DNA of 64,000 nucleotides from Coix lacryma-jobi var. lacryma-jobi (GCA_009763385.1 CM019825.1:5204252-5268251), one strand, 5' to 3'; positions 1 to 11,900 are shown, counted from the stretch's first letter. Notes: generated by a model not told the origin, from the letters alone. Numbers and translations are program-made.

Positions 1-1619
1 ACAACCTTGTTTTTAAGGTTCTCATTTTCTACAACCAATGATGAATCACAAGTAGTAGTAGTAGGCATTTTAGTTGAGCTAGATGATGATGATGCATTGA
101 TGGGAGCAACAATAATAGGAGCATAAAATGATTCATCAAGTATATCACAAGTTACTCCTACATTGCATGTTTCTACAACATCCTCAATCTTACTTTGATC
201 AAGGAGGGAGGAGTGGGCTTCTTTAAGCCTAGTGTGAGCTTGATCAAGCTTCTCATGGGCTTCCTTTAGCCTCTCATGAGTTGACTTGAGCTCATCAAAG
301 GATTGTTCAAGAGCCTTGTTGGCCTTGCGCAATTCTTTGCACTCCTTCCTCTTAGTCTCAATGTAAGAGTGAGCATCTTGTAGCATGCTTATGAGGTCCT
401 CCTTTGAGTACTCCTCATCATCATCACTATCACTCTCACTATCACTCTCATCGGATGATACCTTAGTGGCCTTAGCCATGAAGCATGACGATGGAGTGTT
501 GAAGATAGAAGGCTTGCTTGAGATAGCAAGACTAGCCATAGCCTTCTTCTTGGTGGTCTTCCTCTCATCATTGCTAGAATCATCATCATCACTTGAGGAA
601 GCATCACTATCCCATGTCACAACATAGGATCTACCCTTCTTCTTTCCCATCTTCTTCTCCTTCTTTTCTTTCTTTTCCTTCTTGTCCTTCTTCTTGCTCT
701 TCTTGTGGTCATCATCATCTTCATCACTTGAGTATGGACAATCCGCAATGAAGTGATCCTTGCTCTTGCATCTATAGCACCTCTTGCTTGTGCTCTTGTT
801 TGCATCTCTTCTCTTTCTAGTTCCATAGCCCTTCTTCTTCATGAACTTGCCAAATCTTTTGACAAATAGGGCCATCTCTTCATCATCCATTTCACTTGAG
901 CTTGTGTCTTCATCATCACTTTCCTCCTTCTTTGCCTTGCCCTTGTTCTTGCTCTTGGAAGATGAAGCCTTGAATGCCACGGTCTTCTTCTTCTTCTCTT
1001 CTTCTTGGGCTCCCCCATCCCTTTCCACACGGTATGTGTCTTGTGTGACCACATCACCTAGTACTTGGTTTGGGGTTACCGTATCCAATCCTTCCCTCAC
1101 TAGGATGGTCACCAAAGTGTCAAACCTTGGTGGTAAGCATCTCAAGAACTTGTGAGAAAAGTCCTTGTCCTCCACCTTTTCTCCCAAAGCCTTCAAGTCA
1201 TTTATGATCACTTGCAATCGGTGAAACATCTCCAGTATGCTCTCATCATCTTGCATCTTGAAGGTAGCAAGCTTGTCCTTGAGAATATATAGCTTGGCTC
1301 CCTTGACCGCCTTGGTGCCTTCATATGTTTCTTCCAATCTTTCCCATATCTCATTTGCTCTTTCAAGGTCCTTGATTTGCTCAAAGACTTTTGTATCAAA
1401 AGCTTCATAGAATAGGTTGATTGCTATATCATTCCATTGGAGCTTCTCTTCTTCTCTTGGAGTGAGACTTGTGGGATCAATTATTGCAAAATCATGTTCT
1501 ATCACATCCCAAATCTTCCTATTCATTCCTCTTGTGAATGCACACATCTTCCTCTTCCAACAATCAAAGTTGGTGCCGTCAAAATGTGGTGGCTTCCCCA
1601 TATAGTTGATTTGAGCCAT
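1..1619 (-). CDS. Ty1/copia (SIRE-like) gag, 5' part, runs off left edge
   Basis: An unbroken minus-strand frame begins at the ATG at 1619-1617, 45 bases after the primer-binding site, and stays open for about 540 codons to the window edge. It begins MAQINYMGKPPHFDGTNF, the usual start of copia gag proteins with a UBN2-type domain, which covers roughly the first 220 residues. A lysine and acid-rich linker follows, then a CCHC zinc knuckle (CX2CX4HX4C, 739-780), Asp/Ser-rich blocks and a coiled coil near the edge. Gag forms the virus-like particle and binds the element RNA. No stop or frameshift is visible, so this copy may be fairly young. It reads out of the LTR at 1678-3776. Protease and the rest of pol should lie to the left of the window. 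Confidence 0.9.
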   Translation of the reverse strand, partial: MAQINYMGKPPHFDGTNFDCWKRKMCAFTRGMNRKIWDVIEHDFAIIDPTSLTPREEEKLQWNDIAINLFYEAFDTKVFEQIKDLERANEIWERLEETYEGTKAVKGAKLYILKDKLATFKMQDDESILEMFHRLQVIINDLKALGEKVEDKDFSHKFLRCLPPRFDTLVTILVREGLDTVTPNQVLGDVVTQDTYRVERDGGAQEEEKKKKTVAFKASSSKSKNKGKAKKEESDDEDTSSSEMDDEEMALFVKRFGKFMKKKGYGTRKRRDANKSTSKRCYRCKSKDHFIADCPYSSDEDDDDHKKSKKKDKKEKKEKKEKKMGKKKGRSYVVTWDSDASSSDDDDSSNDERKTTKKKAMASLAISSKPSIFNTPSSCFMAKATKVSSDESDSESDSDDDEEYSKEDLISMLQDAHSYIETKRKECKELRKANKALEQSFDELKSTHERLKEAHEKLDQAHTRLKEAHSSLLDQSKIEDVVETCNVGVTCDILDESFYAPIIVAPINASSSSSSTKMPTTTTCDSSLVVENENLKNKV

Positions 1620-1663
1620 TTTAACACCGGAGGATGTTAAGCCTCAAACAAACGGTGACCACC

Positions 1664-1675
1664 GCTCCGATACCA
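1664..1675 (-). other. Primer-binding site of left copia element
   Basis: On the minus strand this reads TGGTATCGGAGC, one base away from the plant initiator-Met tRNA 3' end complement. It lies two bases inside the LTR edge at 1678, as expected for the start of minus-strand DNA synthesis. Confidence 0.85.
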
Positions 1676-2715
1676 CTTGAAAGGTCCAAATTGGCTAGAG
1701 GGGGGGGGGTGAATAGCCTAATTAAAAATCTACAAAATTTCTTAGGCAAACACTATTAGTATAACAAACGGCGAAGCTTTTTGCACTAGCCTAATAGTGT
1801 GTTGCAAGCCACCTATCCAACAATTTTACCTAATATTTCTATGTCACACAATCAACTAGAGCTAATAGCAAATGCGGAATAAAACAATTATAGCTCTAGC
1901 ACAAGTATGAAATGTAAAGCGTATATGAGGCAAGTGTGTACAAAAGGTAACTAAGCAAGGTAATTACAACTTAGCTACACAAGATATATGACAAGAGATG
2001 TACAACAAGAAAAGATGTCTACGCAAGAAAGTAGCTCAAAGTAAATACACAAAGTAAATGAGCTAGTTTGAGAGGATTTCACCGAGCCTTCGGGATCGCC
2101 ACGTAGAGAGCCAATCACCGGTGAAATCAACTTGAGAAGCCAATCACCAAGAATATGTAGATGAAGACCAATCACCAAGATGGGACACAATCATAAAGAG
2201 TACACGGGAGACAAAGATTTATCCCGAGGTTCACGTGCTTGCCGGCACGCTACTCCCCGTTGTGTCGACCAACACTAGGTGATCCGGTGGCTAATCGGCG
2301 CTAAGCCAAGCTCACTAAGAGCACCACAAGAATCTACCACTAGTGAGGTAGCTCAATGACACGAGCAATCCACTAAGGATGCCTCTTGCCGCTCCGGCGA
2401 GGTGAGGCTCCAAAACCTCTTACAATCTCAATCGGTGGTGGCCAAGAACAAACTCCACTCTTGCCAATCAACCACCTCAACGCCTCCAAGCCGTCTAGGC
2501 ACCGGCAAATGCCAAGAGTAACAAGAATACCCAATGCCGATGCGAAGAACTAGTGCCACTAGATTGAACTCTATCAAATCACGCACTAGATCACTCAATC
2601 TCACTTGGTTTGATCGATTCAACTTGGGAGATGAGTTGGGAGGCTTGTCAATGCTCACTAGAGTGCTTGGGAATCAAATTGTGCAAGAGATGTGTCCCCT
2701 AAGCCGGCCAACTCA

Positions 2716-2724
2716 TATTTATAA
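2716..2724 (-). promoter_or_regulatory. Putative TATA box of left copia LTR
   Basis: The minus strand reads CTTATAAATATG here. About 1 kb of U3 lies upstream and 1 kb of R-U5 downstream, a sensible position for the LTR core promoter. Confidence 0.5.
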
Positions 2725-2933
2725 GCCCCTCAAACAAAAAGAACCGTTACCTGTTCACTGCGCAAAATTCGTGGTGACCGGACGCACCCTTAAGTGAGCA
2801 CCGTACGCTCCTACTGCGTCCGGTCGCTAGATGGCCGCCAAGTGTCCACGTGAAATCAACGTCATTCGTCTGATCGTCCAACGGCTACTGTTCAAAACGC
2901 GCCAAAAGAGAGCACCGGACGCTCCGATCACTC

Positions 2934-3216
2934 ACCGGACGCGTCCGATGCGTCCAACGGTTATTTGCATGAAAAACTTCACGATCACCGGACTCTACGT
3001 CATTAGCACCGGACGCGTCCGGTCATATATTTCACTCAGCGTCCGGTCAAACACAGAGAGGTTCCAGAGAGGTTTTTCATCGACCGGACGCGTCCGGTCA
3101 CCAGTGACCGGACTCACTCAGCGTCCGATCAAGCTATTTGAACCTGATGCCTCTCGTGAACAGTGGTACAGACGAGTCCGGTCGTTTTGTTTCACAACTG
3201 ACCGGACGCGTCCGAT
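2934..3216 (-). promoter_or_regulatory. Cluster of ACCGGACGCGTCCGGT palindromes in U3
   Basis: Four 16-base palindromes or near-palindromes start at 2934, 3008, 3083 and 3201. Many half sites (GCGTCCGGT or ACCGGAC) lie between about 2774 and 3250. The core ACGCGT matches the plant CGCG box known as a CAMTA-type site. They lie 0.2-0.5 kb upstream of the TATA box. An enhancer role is inference. Confidence 0.5.
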
Positions 3217-3776
3217 CATAGCGTCCGGTCGCTGTTCCAGCGTCCGGTCAAGCCTGAAAACCACGATTTCAACTCCGGTTTCTTCTCCTTTTCAAATGTG
3301 CCAACACCACCAAGAGAATACCACCTTGTGCAAGTGTGTTAGCATTTTCAAAACATTTTTCAAAGGATTTATTAGTCACTCACTAGGTCTATAGCATCGA
3401 TATGTTAGAGAACACCTAGTGGCACTTGAACACCGCATAAGCCGTGAATAATCTCCTCTTAATAGTACGGCTATCTATCCTAAATGTGATCACACTCGCT
3501 AAGTGTCTTGATCACCAAAACAAAGAGCCCTATAGGTTATACCTTTGCCTTCGGGCCTCTTTGCTCCATCTCTTCTCTTCTTCTCTTATTTCACCAAAGG
3601 TAGAGCACTTGATCTCTTGAGTGCTGGTGGCCAACACCATCCTCCATGGTTGCCATCTTGCTAGCTCCACCACTTGGCTTGGTCATAATCCTTTCTTATA
3701 AGCTACACACATGCTTAGCAATAGGATTAGACCAAATAGGTTTCATCAATTAACCAAAACCAAACTAGGGCTTTCA

Positions 3777-3790
3777 ATCTCCCCCTTTTT
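3777..3790 (-). other. Polypurine tract before the left copia LTR
   Basis: The minus strand reads AAAAAGGGGGAGAT directly before the LTR start TGAAAG, the expected site of plus-strand DNA priming. Further CCCCCT-type tracts at about 3858, 4270 and 4363 resemble extra PPT-like tracts seen in the SIRE group. Confidence 0.7.
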
Positions 3791-4793
3791 GGTAATTGAT
3801 GACAACCTCTACAAAGATATGTGATTTAAAATTGAGTAACCACATTGATAGTATTAGCTCCCCCTACATATGTGCTATAGAGTTTGGTACTAGATTTGGC
3901 ACATATGTATGGATATGAAATGTGGGTGAGCAATACTATCAATGATGATGCTAAGGCATAAGAATGGACCTTTGAAGCGTGATACCAATCGGAGTGCTCA
4001 TGTTAAACCATCCTTAGCATCATTTTATCACTAGACATACATCGAAACTCAAGAACCCCGTGAGATCATCATAAAAATAAGGTTCTTGAACTTACTTGAA
4101 ATACAAGTATGTCTAGTTGCTATTATGTACATGCTAGTAAATCAATTCATCAAGCATAACCTATCACTAGCATTCACCACATAAGCATGGATATCAATTG
4201 TAAAAAGCTTATGCATTGCTAACAAACATATGAATATGCACATTTCAAATGCAACAATCATGTTTATGAGCTTGCTCCCCCTATTTGTATGCTCCGATCA
4301 CACTTGAACTTAATTTGAACTTAGCAGCATAGCATGTCTCTTTTATCTTTGTTGCACTATTTTCTCCCCCTTTGTCAACAATTATCATAAAGGTGGGGCA
4401 TATGTGGGAAACAAATCAAACCAAGTTGTGGCTTAATCTAGCTTATGAGCATAGGATGTTTAACACGGTTTGCTCTAGAGTAAGCTTCTTCACACATCTT
4501 TCAATGGTTATCTTACTCACGTTGGTTAAACACCTATTGTTCATTTACTAGATCAAACACTAGAGTTACAAGCTCACAAACAAGTTATATGCTACCACTA
4601 GATCAAGTCAAACATAGAAGCAATAGTGATACCATATAAACTTCAAATTTATTTGATTTACCATGAATGAGCCTAAACACGCAATATGATGACTATATGA
4701 ACTAGATCACAACCTAATAAGAATGAATGCACATGCCAATCAATTTCACCTTTGCTTTCTTGGAGGAGAGGCATATCATATGTGGGGGTGCAT
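3791..4793 (-). other. Non-coding spacer between copia pol and PPT
   Basis: About 1 kb of AT-rich DNA follows the RNase H stop. SIRE-group elements may hold an envelope-like ORF or long untranslated region here. I see no long ORF, only scattered polypurine-like tracts. Confidence 0.55.
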
Positions 4794-5939
4794 TCAACTC
4801 ATGTTGGAGAAGTCTAGGATATTCAATTCATTCCTTAGCTTGCAAAACCTTCTCTCATCTAGTGGCTTGGTGAAGATATCGGCAAGTTGATCATCGGTGC
4901 CCACACTTTCAATAGATATGTCTTTCTTTGCTTGATGATCTCTAATGAAGTGATGCCTTATATCAATGTGTTTTGTTCTTGAATGTTGAACCGGGTTGGT
5001 GGCTATTTTGACGGCGCTCTCATTATCACATAGCAATGGGACTTGTCCAAACTTGACTCCATAATCTTGCAATGTTGCTCTCATCCATAGCAATTGTGCG
5101 CAACAACTACCCGCGGATATGTATTCGGCTTCGGCGGTAGAGAGTGCAACACTATTTTGCTTCTTTGATGACCATGAGACAAGTGATCTTCCAAGCAATT
5201 GACAAGTGCCCGAAGTGCTCTTCCTATCCACCTTGCATCCCGCGTAATCGGAATCCGAGTATCCAATTAATTCAAATTGAGAGCCCTTGGGATACCATAG
5301 TCCAACATTTGGAGTGTGCTTCAAATATCTCAATACTCTTTTGGTTGCCTTCAAATGACTTTCTCTTGGTGAAGCTTGGAACCTTGCACACATGCACACA
5401 CTAAACATGACATCCGGTCTTGATGCGGTCACATAGAGTAAACTCCCAATCATTGACCGATATAACTTTTGATCCACCATGTCACCACTAGAGTCACTAT
5501 CCAAATGTCCATTTGTGCCCATTGGAGTGGTTATTGCTTTTGCTTCTTCTAATCCAAACTTCTTGAGCATGTCCTTGATGTACTTGCCTTGACTAACAAA
5601 TGTGCCTTTCTTCATTTGCTTGATTTGTAGACCAAGGAAGTAACTAAGCTCTCCAATCATAGACATCTCAAACTCCTTAGCCATCATCTCTCCAAACTCT
5701 TCACAAAAGTCTTGGTTGGTTGATCCAAATATGATGTCATCCACATAAATTTGCAACACAAACAAGTCACTTCCAATCTTCTTGGTGAAGAGAGTGGTGT
5801 CAACCTTCCCCATCTTGAAACCCTTTGATAGCAAGAAATCCCTCAATCTTTCATACCATGCTCTAGGTGCTTGCTTCAACCCATATAATGCTTTCTTGAG
5901 CTTGTACACATGGTTGGGCTTCTTCAAATCTTCAAACCC
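4794..5939 (-). pseudogene. Truncated copia pol: reverse transcriptase C-terminal part and RNase H
   Basis: An open minus-strand frame of about 380 codons ends at 4794 with the copia C-terminus (the QLADIFTKPL motif, then a short tail). In order it shows the RT segment KALYGLKQAPRAWY, the catalytic YVDD at 5736-5747, the FLGLQI block, and RNase H with the SDSDYAGC and ALSTAEAEY motifs. RT N-terminal fingers, integrase, protease and gag are missing: homology stops at about 5939, where a gypsy LTR fragment begins. The remaining frame has no stops. It is followed by spacer, PPT and LTR in the correct order, so it is the true 3' end of a copia copy. The SIRE/Maximus assignment is inferred from motif similarity. 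Confidence 0.88.
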
Positions 5940-5948
5940 ATATAATGC

Positions 5949-8156
5949 CGGCGATCGGGAAGAGCACAGTGCTCTTTTCCCTTTTCTTTCAAAAATGTGA
6001 ATAGTATTGTTATTTTATCTTTTTGTATGATTTTCTGTATTGCTCTAAAAATTCTGAAAATTTTACAATTGACTCTCTATACCATGTAGTATTTTAGAAA
6101 AATATGAAACTTGACTTTTCTGCAAGAATTTAAAAATGTAAAATCCCTCTTTTAATTAATAAATGGATGGTTTTGGATTTTTAGAAAATCATTTATAACT
6201 CCAAAAATCATGAGATAAATTTTTGTGAGCTTCCTATGCCGTGTTTAGTCTCTGGTGAAATTTTGAAGTCTTTTGGAACAAGTTGATTTTTGAGCATTTA
6301 TTTTTTAATTGTTAAATAGTGCCTTCTGTTAATTAATGTCTGATTTTATTTGAGCACCTTAATGACCTCCAAAAATTATGAAATTTGTTTTGCCATCTAT
6401 CTACACCATAATAAACTTATGTGATTAATTTGGTAATTTTTGGAGCAACTGCATAAAATGACCTTTTTAAATAATTAAGAAAAATAGAAAAAGTGATTAG
6501 GGTTCATGTTGTATGCCCTGTTTTGCATTGTTCATGCTAGCATACTCATGTGCATGCATCATTGCATTCGTATAGTCACCGAAGAAGGAGTCAAAGTCGA
6601 GGCCGCCGCCGGCGAACCTGTCCCCGAGGCTACCCCGAGCTCCGACAACTGCCCCGCCGCCCTCGAGCCTGCCCTCTTTGCTCTTCAAGGCAAGCCCCGG
6701 TGCATTTAGCCCTTCCTTGCTTTTATAAAAGTCTTACTTAAATGCTTTTGAGTTAAATTACTGCATTAGGTGATAGGAGTTGTGTGATGACCTATTACCT
6801 GCACTTTACCTCCACCAAAGATCCCCTACCCTGTTTAAAAACTATTTGCAAAAATGCTTAGCATTGCTATACAATAGATTTGCGATAAAATGCCAATTTC
6901 AAAAGTGTGATCACTTAAAGAACTTTTATGGGAATTTTGGCTTTACTCCCCGGCCATTGACTTGGTATCTGATCCGTGCCTTGTCGATTGCGAGGAGAGG
7001 TTGTCCGAGCGTACGGTGCCGTCATGTTGTAGTCCGGGACTCAACAGTTGACACCGACCGGGACAGGGTTGGAAAATTGACAGGACTATTACGCTTGGGT
7101 GAGATATAACCAAGGTATAGTTCTGGCTGGAAAATTAGGGACCATCCGTATGGGGCCTGCTGGTCAAGACTTGTAACTATTCACATACTTCGGAAAGCTC
7201 TGGCTCCGAGGAATCCTTTATTGGACCGACAACCGCGCACTGGGAGTGGAGAGATGGCGGAAGTAGCATGTACCCACGTGGTCGTCGTACTTGGATATGA
7301 GTGGTGTACTGTACTTCCGGGTGGCGTAGGACCGGGCCCAATCTTGGAGGAATTGTGGAAGACGAGTTGGCATATGCAAGCTTGGGTGCTACATATGCAG
7401 TGTGGATAGGGATCCTCAGCTGAGTATTATTTATCCGGATTAACGTTGCTCCTCGGTTATGGAGACTTGGTCACTGACTGTCAACGGAGAGTGGTTCTCA
7501 ACTAGGTATGTTTTGAAATGTAAAATGAATCATGAACGATGAAGAATTGAGGAATACTGAATCTTTCCAAAGTAAAATAAGATTTACAAAAAATGCTTTT
7601 CTGCAAAATACTTGATCTTGCTTAAGCCTTACCTTGACTACCCTAAGCCTCTCATTCCTGAGTCTTCTCCCTTTTCTTTAGTCGGGTAAGTCTTGTTGAG
7701 TACCCCAGTACTCAGGGTTTGTTACCCATGCTGCAGGTATGACAGAATCCCCGATGTGTCTTGCACCCTGCTGTATGACCATCGTCCAGGAAGATGCCGA
7801 TGAGGCCGAAGAATAGTTGTACACCCTCGGGCTGGGTGATTATAAATATCTTTGCTGTTCTCCACCATGTTGCCTATGTCTATTTCTATTATCAGAACTT
7901 GGTTTGTAATAACTGCACCTTAATTTCTATTTGGAACCCTGCTTTGTAAAACTATTGTTATTTAAGTCTTCCGCTCTTTATTCCGATATTATTTGTAAAA
8001 GTATGCAATGCTGTAACCGAATTGTGAGATGATCCTGCGGACATTGGGCGCTGATGTAGCCCAGTGATGGACAGTCTTAATTAAGTGGAACATGGGATCG
8101 GCTGTCAGAGGTTGACAGGGACCTGTGGGCCATGAGATTAGGGCCGTTCCGTCACA
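5949..8156 (+). repeat. Diverged 3' part of a gypsy LTR (G2-related)
   Basis: This stretch is similar, in reverse orientation, to 32250-34720, the 3' half of the G2 chromovirus LTR. Clear matches include the block around the GAGCACTGTGCTC palindrome, the block with GTACTCAGGGTTTGTTACCC, and the end CCGTTCCGTCACA. It is clearly more diverged than the two G2 LTRs are from each other, so it comes from an older insertion. The 5' half of the LTR is gone, and no internal region follows 8156. I call it a truncated solo-LTR relic. Confidence 0.75.
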
Positions 8157-8572
8157 TTAAAGCACTGACAAAACACAACAATCAGTAAGCACTGCATTCC
8201 ATATAATTAATCTATCATAGCAATAATATTTCATGACTATAAAAAACGAATACGAACGGAACAATAATATTAATAATATCGTTCAAAATTCTCCACGAAC
8301 ATTGAAAAAATAAATAAAGATTGAATGATGAGCTAATTGGAAATTGCAACATCCATGCAACCGAATGAGGTTTTAGGATATAAGTAAGCTATACTCTAGT
8401 TTTTCCTATGAAATGAGGTGCTGGAGTATATTTTTTCTATGAAAATAAACTCTAGTTTTATTACGCATGAAATGATCAGATCTATACTGCACATTTGAAT
8501 ATTTAGTCTGTGTATATAGTAGTGTCATAATTCGTTACCGCCCGTTCCATTGAAAATAAAGGACCTAAATCA
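8157..8572. other. AT-rich intergenic DNA, nothing recognised
   Basis: I see no ORF or recognisable repeat structure. It separates the gypsy LTR relic from the promoter-proximal MITE. Confidence 0.4.
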
Positions 8573-8827
8573 GGCCATGTTTAGATTCCACCTTTTTTCA
8601 CCATCTCTCCATCATATCAACTAACACATCAATGTTTGGACGAATGCATGAAACATTAAATATAGATAAATAAATAATTAATTATTACTTTTACTTTTAG
8701 TATCATGTCGAGACGAATTTTTGGAGCCTAGTAGTCTATATTTAAACAAAGTTTGTCAAATAACAACGAAAGTGCTACTGTTTTTTTTTTTTTTTTTTTT
8801 TTGCAAAATTGAGCAACTAAACACCCC
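8573..8827. mobile_element. MITE in the promoter of the mitochondrial gene
   Basis: The unit starts GGCCATGTTTAG and ends CTAAACACCCC, forming imperfect terminal inverted repeats. Inside is the block CACCATCTCTCCATCATATC and a T22 run before GCAAAATTGAGC, which I recognise from a common grass hAT/PIF-like MITE family. It ends about 70 bases before the TATA box, so it may carry promoter sequence. The superfamily is uncertain because the target duplication is unclear. Confidence 0.65.
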
Positions 8828-8883
8828 TCAATCGGGATCATCAACAGCTCTTGGCCTGTTCATTTCATTTCCGCCACCTATCT

Positions 8884-8927
8884 AAAACCCTCGCCGTTTA
8901 TATAATCTGAAAAAAAAACCCTCGCCG
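8884..8927 (+). promoter_or_regulatory. Core promoter: TATA box and two telo-box-like repeats
   Basis: TTTATATAAT lies at 8898-8907, about 90 bases before the start codon. It is flanked by two exact copies of AAAACCCTCGCCG (8884-8896 and 8915-8927). AAACCCT is the core of the telo box, common in plant promoters of translation-related genes, which fits the encoded protein. Function is inferred. Confidence 0.55.
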
Positions 8928-8994
8928 TCGAGCCGCCGGCTCCCACCTCCGCCGCCGTCGCCGACTCGCTGAGGACACACCAGACACCTCACTG

Positions 8995-11900
8995 ATGGCT
9001 TTGGCTCGCCTCGGGCGGTCTCTTGCCGGCCGCCTCCACCGCTCTATCCACCTTCCGCCGGCGCCCACGTAACCCCTCTCCCCACCTATCCATTCGTTCT
9101 AGATCTCGATTGATTTCTGCTACGCAAGCGCGAAGATTCTCACACCCGATTCCGTTTCGGTTTCAGAGACTACCATGCTGCCGTTTCCCAATCCTTCTCT
9201 CCGACCCATACAGGCGTATGCGTAAGAGGTGATCGTGTGTTGGCTTGCTTCGTTGCTCGTCTGTTCCTATCTAAGTCCTGCACGCACTTCCAATTCAATC
9301 AGTATATCTCATCAATTGGTAATTAGGTTTCGCAAATTTGACGTACAATGCCAGCAACATGATTGGCCACAAACTCGAGGGCCCGTTGCCAGTCCACATG
9401 GTGAAGGTTCGAATTATTTAGTGCTATGCGTTTTGAAATTTCTTGTTGTTTTTACTCGGTTACACAAGTTTGTGTTTCTGCAGGTTCTGGATCTTGTAGT
9501 ACATTTGAATCATGTTAGACCGATGTCAACAGCAGCACCGGCAGCGGCACAGTCAAAGGTGCCCGTTGGAGCCCGGAAGGTGTGAGAGAATATTCTGGTT
9601 TACTTTCATCATTTTCTCACTTGGAAGTGTACGGTGTTAATTGTAGTTATGTTTGTTACATATATGTGCAGGTTGGTCTGAAGGTTGTCATGATGAGTCC
9701 TGGATTTGTATATGAGCCGTACAGCCTACGGGAACGCATTCCCTTCTGGAAAAGGTTTTTCTTTCAATATATATTTTGACCAAGTGTGATTCCCGTTTGG
9801 ATGCTTGGAATTGAATTCATTTTAAAAATCATAATTTAGACACATATTAATTAAGCTAATATGAGATACTCATGTGTCTATATATGGATTATATATGGAT
9901 TATATTTATATATTATTGTTGTCTATACAAGAGAGATACTCATTTGTCGTATTTCTACCGTAGGGGAGTGAGTTGAAGAGAGTGTTATAAGTTGTAAAGT
10001 GGAAATATAGTATGGTGATCTATAGAATCCATTTCCCTCTCTCACCCTATGAATTTGAGATAGCCTTACATAGTTACATGTGAACTTTGGAAAGTGGTGG
10101 AATGTCAAATTCCAAGGCAAATAGTCTAGTTTATTGAGTGAATTCCAATTCCTCCAAAATGAAGGGATCCAAACGGGCCCTTAGAGATTTCAGAATAGGG
10201 CACTCAATGCATATTTCTGTTCATCTGGTTGTGTGAGGAATATCTGCTATTGCTGCAGTACATAGCTACCATTAGACTGGTATAGTTCACCATGCCTCAA
10301 AAGAATGAAATTTTGTTTGAAAGTTTTAGCGAGTGAACAAATCACATCAATTTGCTATATGCAGGACACCTATAATCCGTTGCTAGTTCTAGCGACTAAC
10401 AAATGATGTTTTGGACATTAGCAATAACTTTAAAACAAAAGTTTGATCTGCACCTCATATTGCAATCTATTCCTTTCGTTCCAAACTAGAAGACATTTTG
10501 GCTTTTCTAGATACATTGCTTTTACTATGTGTCTAGACATAGTGCATTCTAAGTACATAGCAAAAGCTATGTATCTAGAAAAGCCAAAACGTCTTATAAT
10601 TTGGAATTCGGGGAGTATTTCAAATTCTGTTAAAGTTGTAACATTACCAATTGACTTGGGACTAAAAGGCTTTGCTGCTGCTGTATTACAATTGCAATAA
10701 TAATATTATGTAATATCAGTTATTACGTATATACACATTCCACTTCCATATGTTTGACTAACATTTGTAAATCTATTGTCGCTTAAAGTTAAACAAGCAT
10801 TGTAGGATAAGGCCTATTTTTGCTGGAAAAAAACATACTCCCTCTGTCCCTTTGTATCTGTTGTTCTCGCTTCCTGAGAAGTCAAAGATACTTAACTTTG
10901 ACTAAATATATAAAATAAATTATTAATATTTATAATACATAATTAGTTTTCTTCAAAAAAGAATAATACATAATTAGTATATTAGATAGATTGTTAAATT
11001 CATTTTCATAATAAATTTATTTGGGGATACAAATGTTGCTAATATTATCTACAAACTTAGTCAAAGTACGGCAACACTTAAATACGGACGGAGGGAGTAA
11101 CAAGTAACACTCTAGCTAATCAAACTAAGACATGCTTCATTGAGCAGGGGCATCTAGGCATTCTTTCTACCCTTTCATGTGTGTCATATTTAATATGAAG
11201 GATAATAAGATGCTAGTGTTATCATTATGTCTGTTCTTGGCTTCCTGCATTAAGTATACTCAAAATTGTTGCCTTAGTTCAAAATTGTTGCCTTAGTTCC
11301 AAAAGGTATAAACTACGAACATTGTGGCATGATATGGTCTTACACATTCAAATGTTTGTGAAAATAATTCATGTTGTATGACAAGAAAGAACTTGTGATT
11401 TCAACTTGGATTTGTTCTGAATTAGATGGTTTACACTAAGTGGCTGGAGAAGGACAAAGGAGGACATCATTTTGGAGGTACTGAATCTTATATGGAAAAA
11501 CTTGTGCTGCAAAAACTTTCCACATTAGTTAGCTTCCGTTTTTCTGGTGATAAACTTTGATTTCCATTTGTTGTTTCATCTTTTCTCAGCAATTTAGTTC
11601 AGGGTTTTTAAATCCAAATGCTCGCTTTCTCTCATCCTTAGTAGCACAATGCTCCTGTGCACCACTGATGAAATCAACCTAGTGTATATACTGTAAATAG
11701 TTGTGCATGCTTATTCAAGAGGCATAACAATGTTCCCTTACATGATGTAAAAAGTCATGATATTACTGTCAGAAATTTATAGCTGTTTGGGTGTGCTGAT
11801 TAAGGTTAAGGCTCATAATCTCTGGATTCTTATCACTCAAATTAGCTTATTACAGTGGTTTAATGCTTTATATGACAGAGTGATGCGATTGAATAACTTA

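Larger units (their letters stand above)
1678..3776 (-). repeat. Complete LTR of left copia element (2.1 kb)
   Basis: The LTR is bounded by the inverted ends TGAAAG and CTTTCA. A primer-binding site flanks one side and a polypurine tract the other. It carries a minus-strand TATA box near 2720, a G10 run at 1701-1710 and a cluster of CG-rich palindromes at 2934-3216. It lies between the RT-RNase H end of one copy and the gag start of another, so it serves as 3' LTR to the right and 5' LTR to the left. The size fits the SIRE/Maximus group. Confidence 0.85.

Noticed and set aside
9329..9406. Alternative exon 2 of the mitochondrial gene starting earlier at GTTTCGC
   Set aside because: That reading meets a stop codon in exon 3. 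The acceptor at 9355 keeps the frame.
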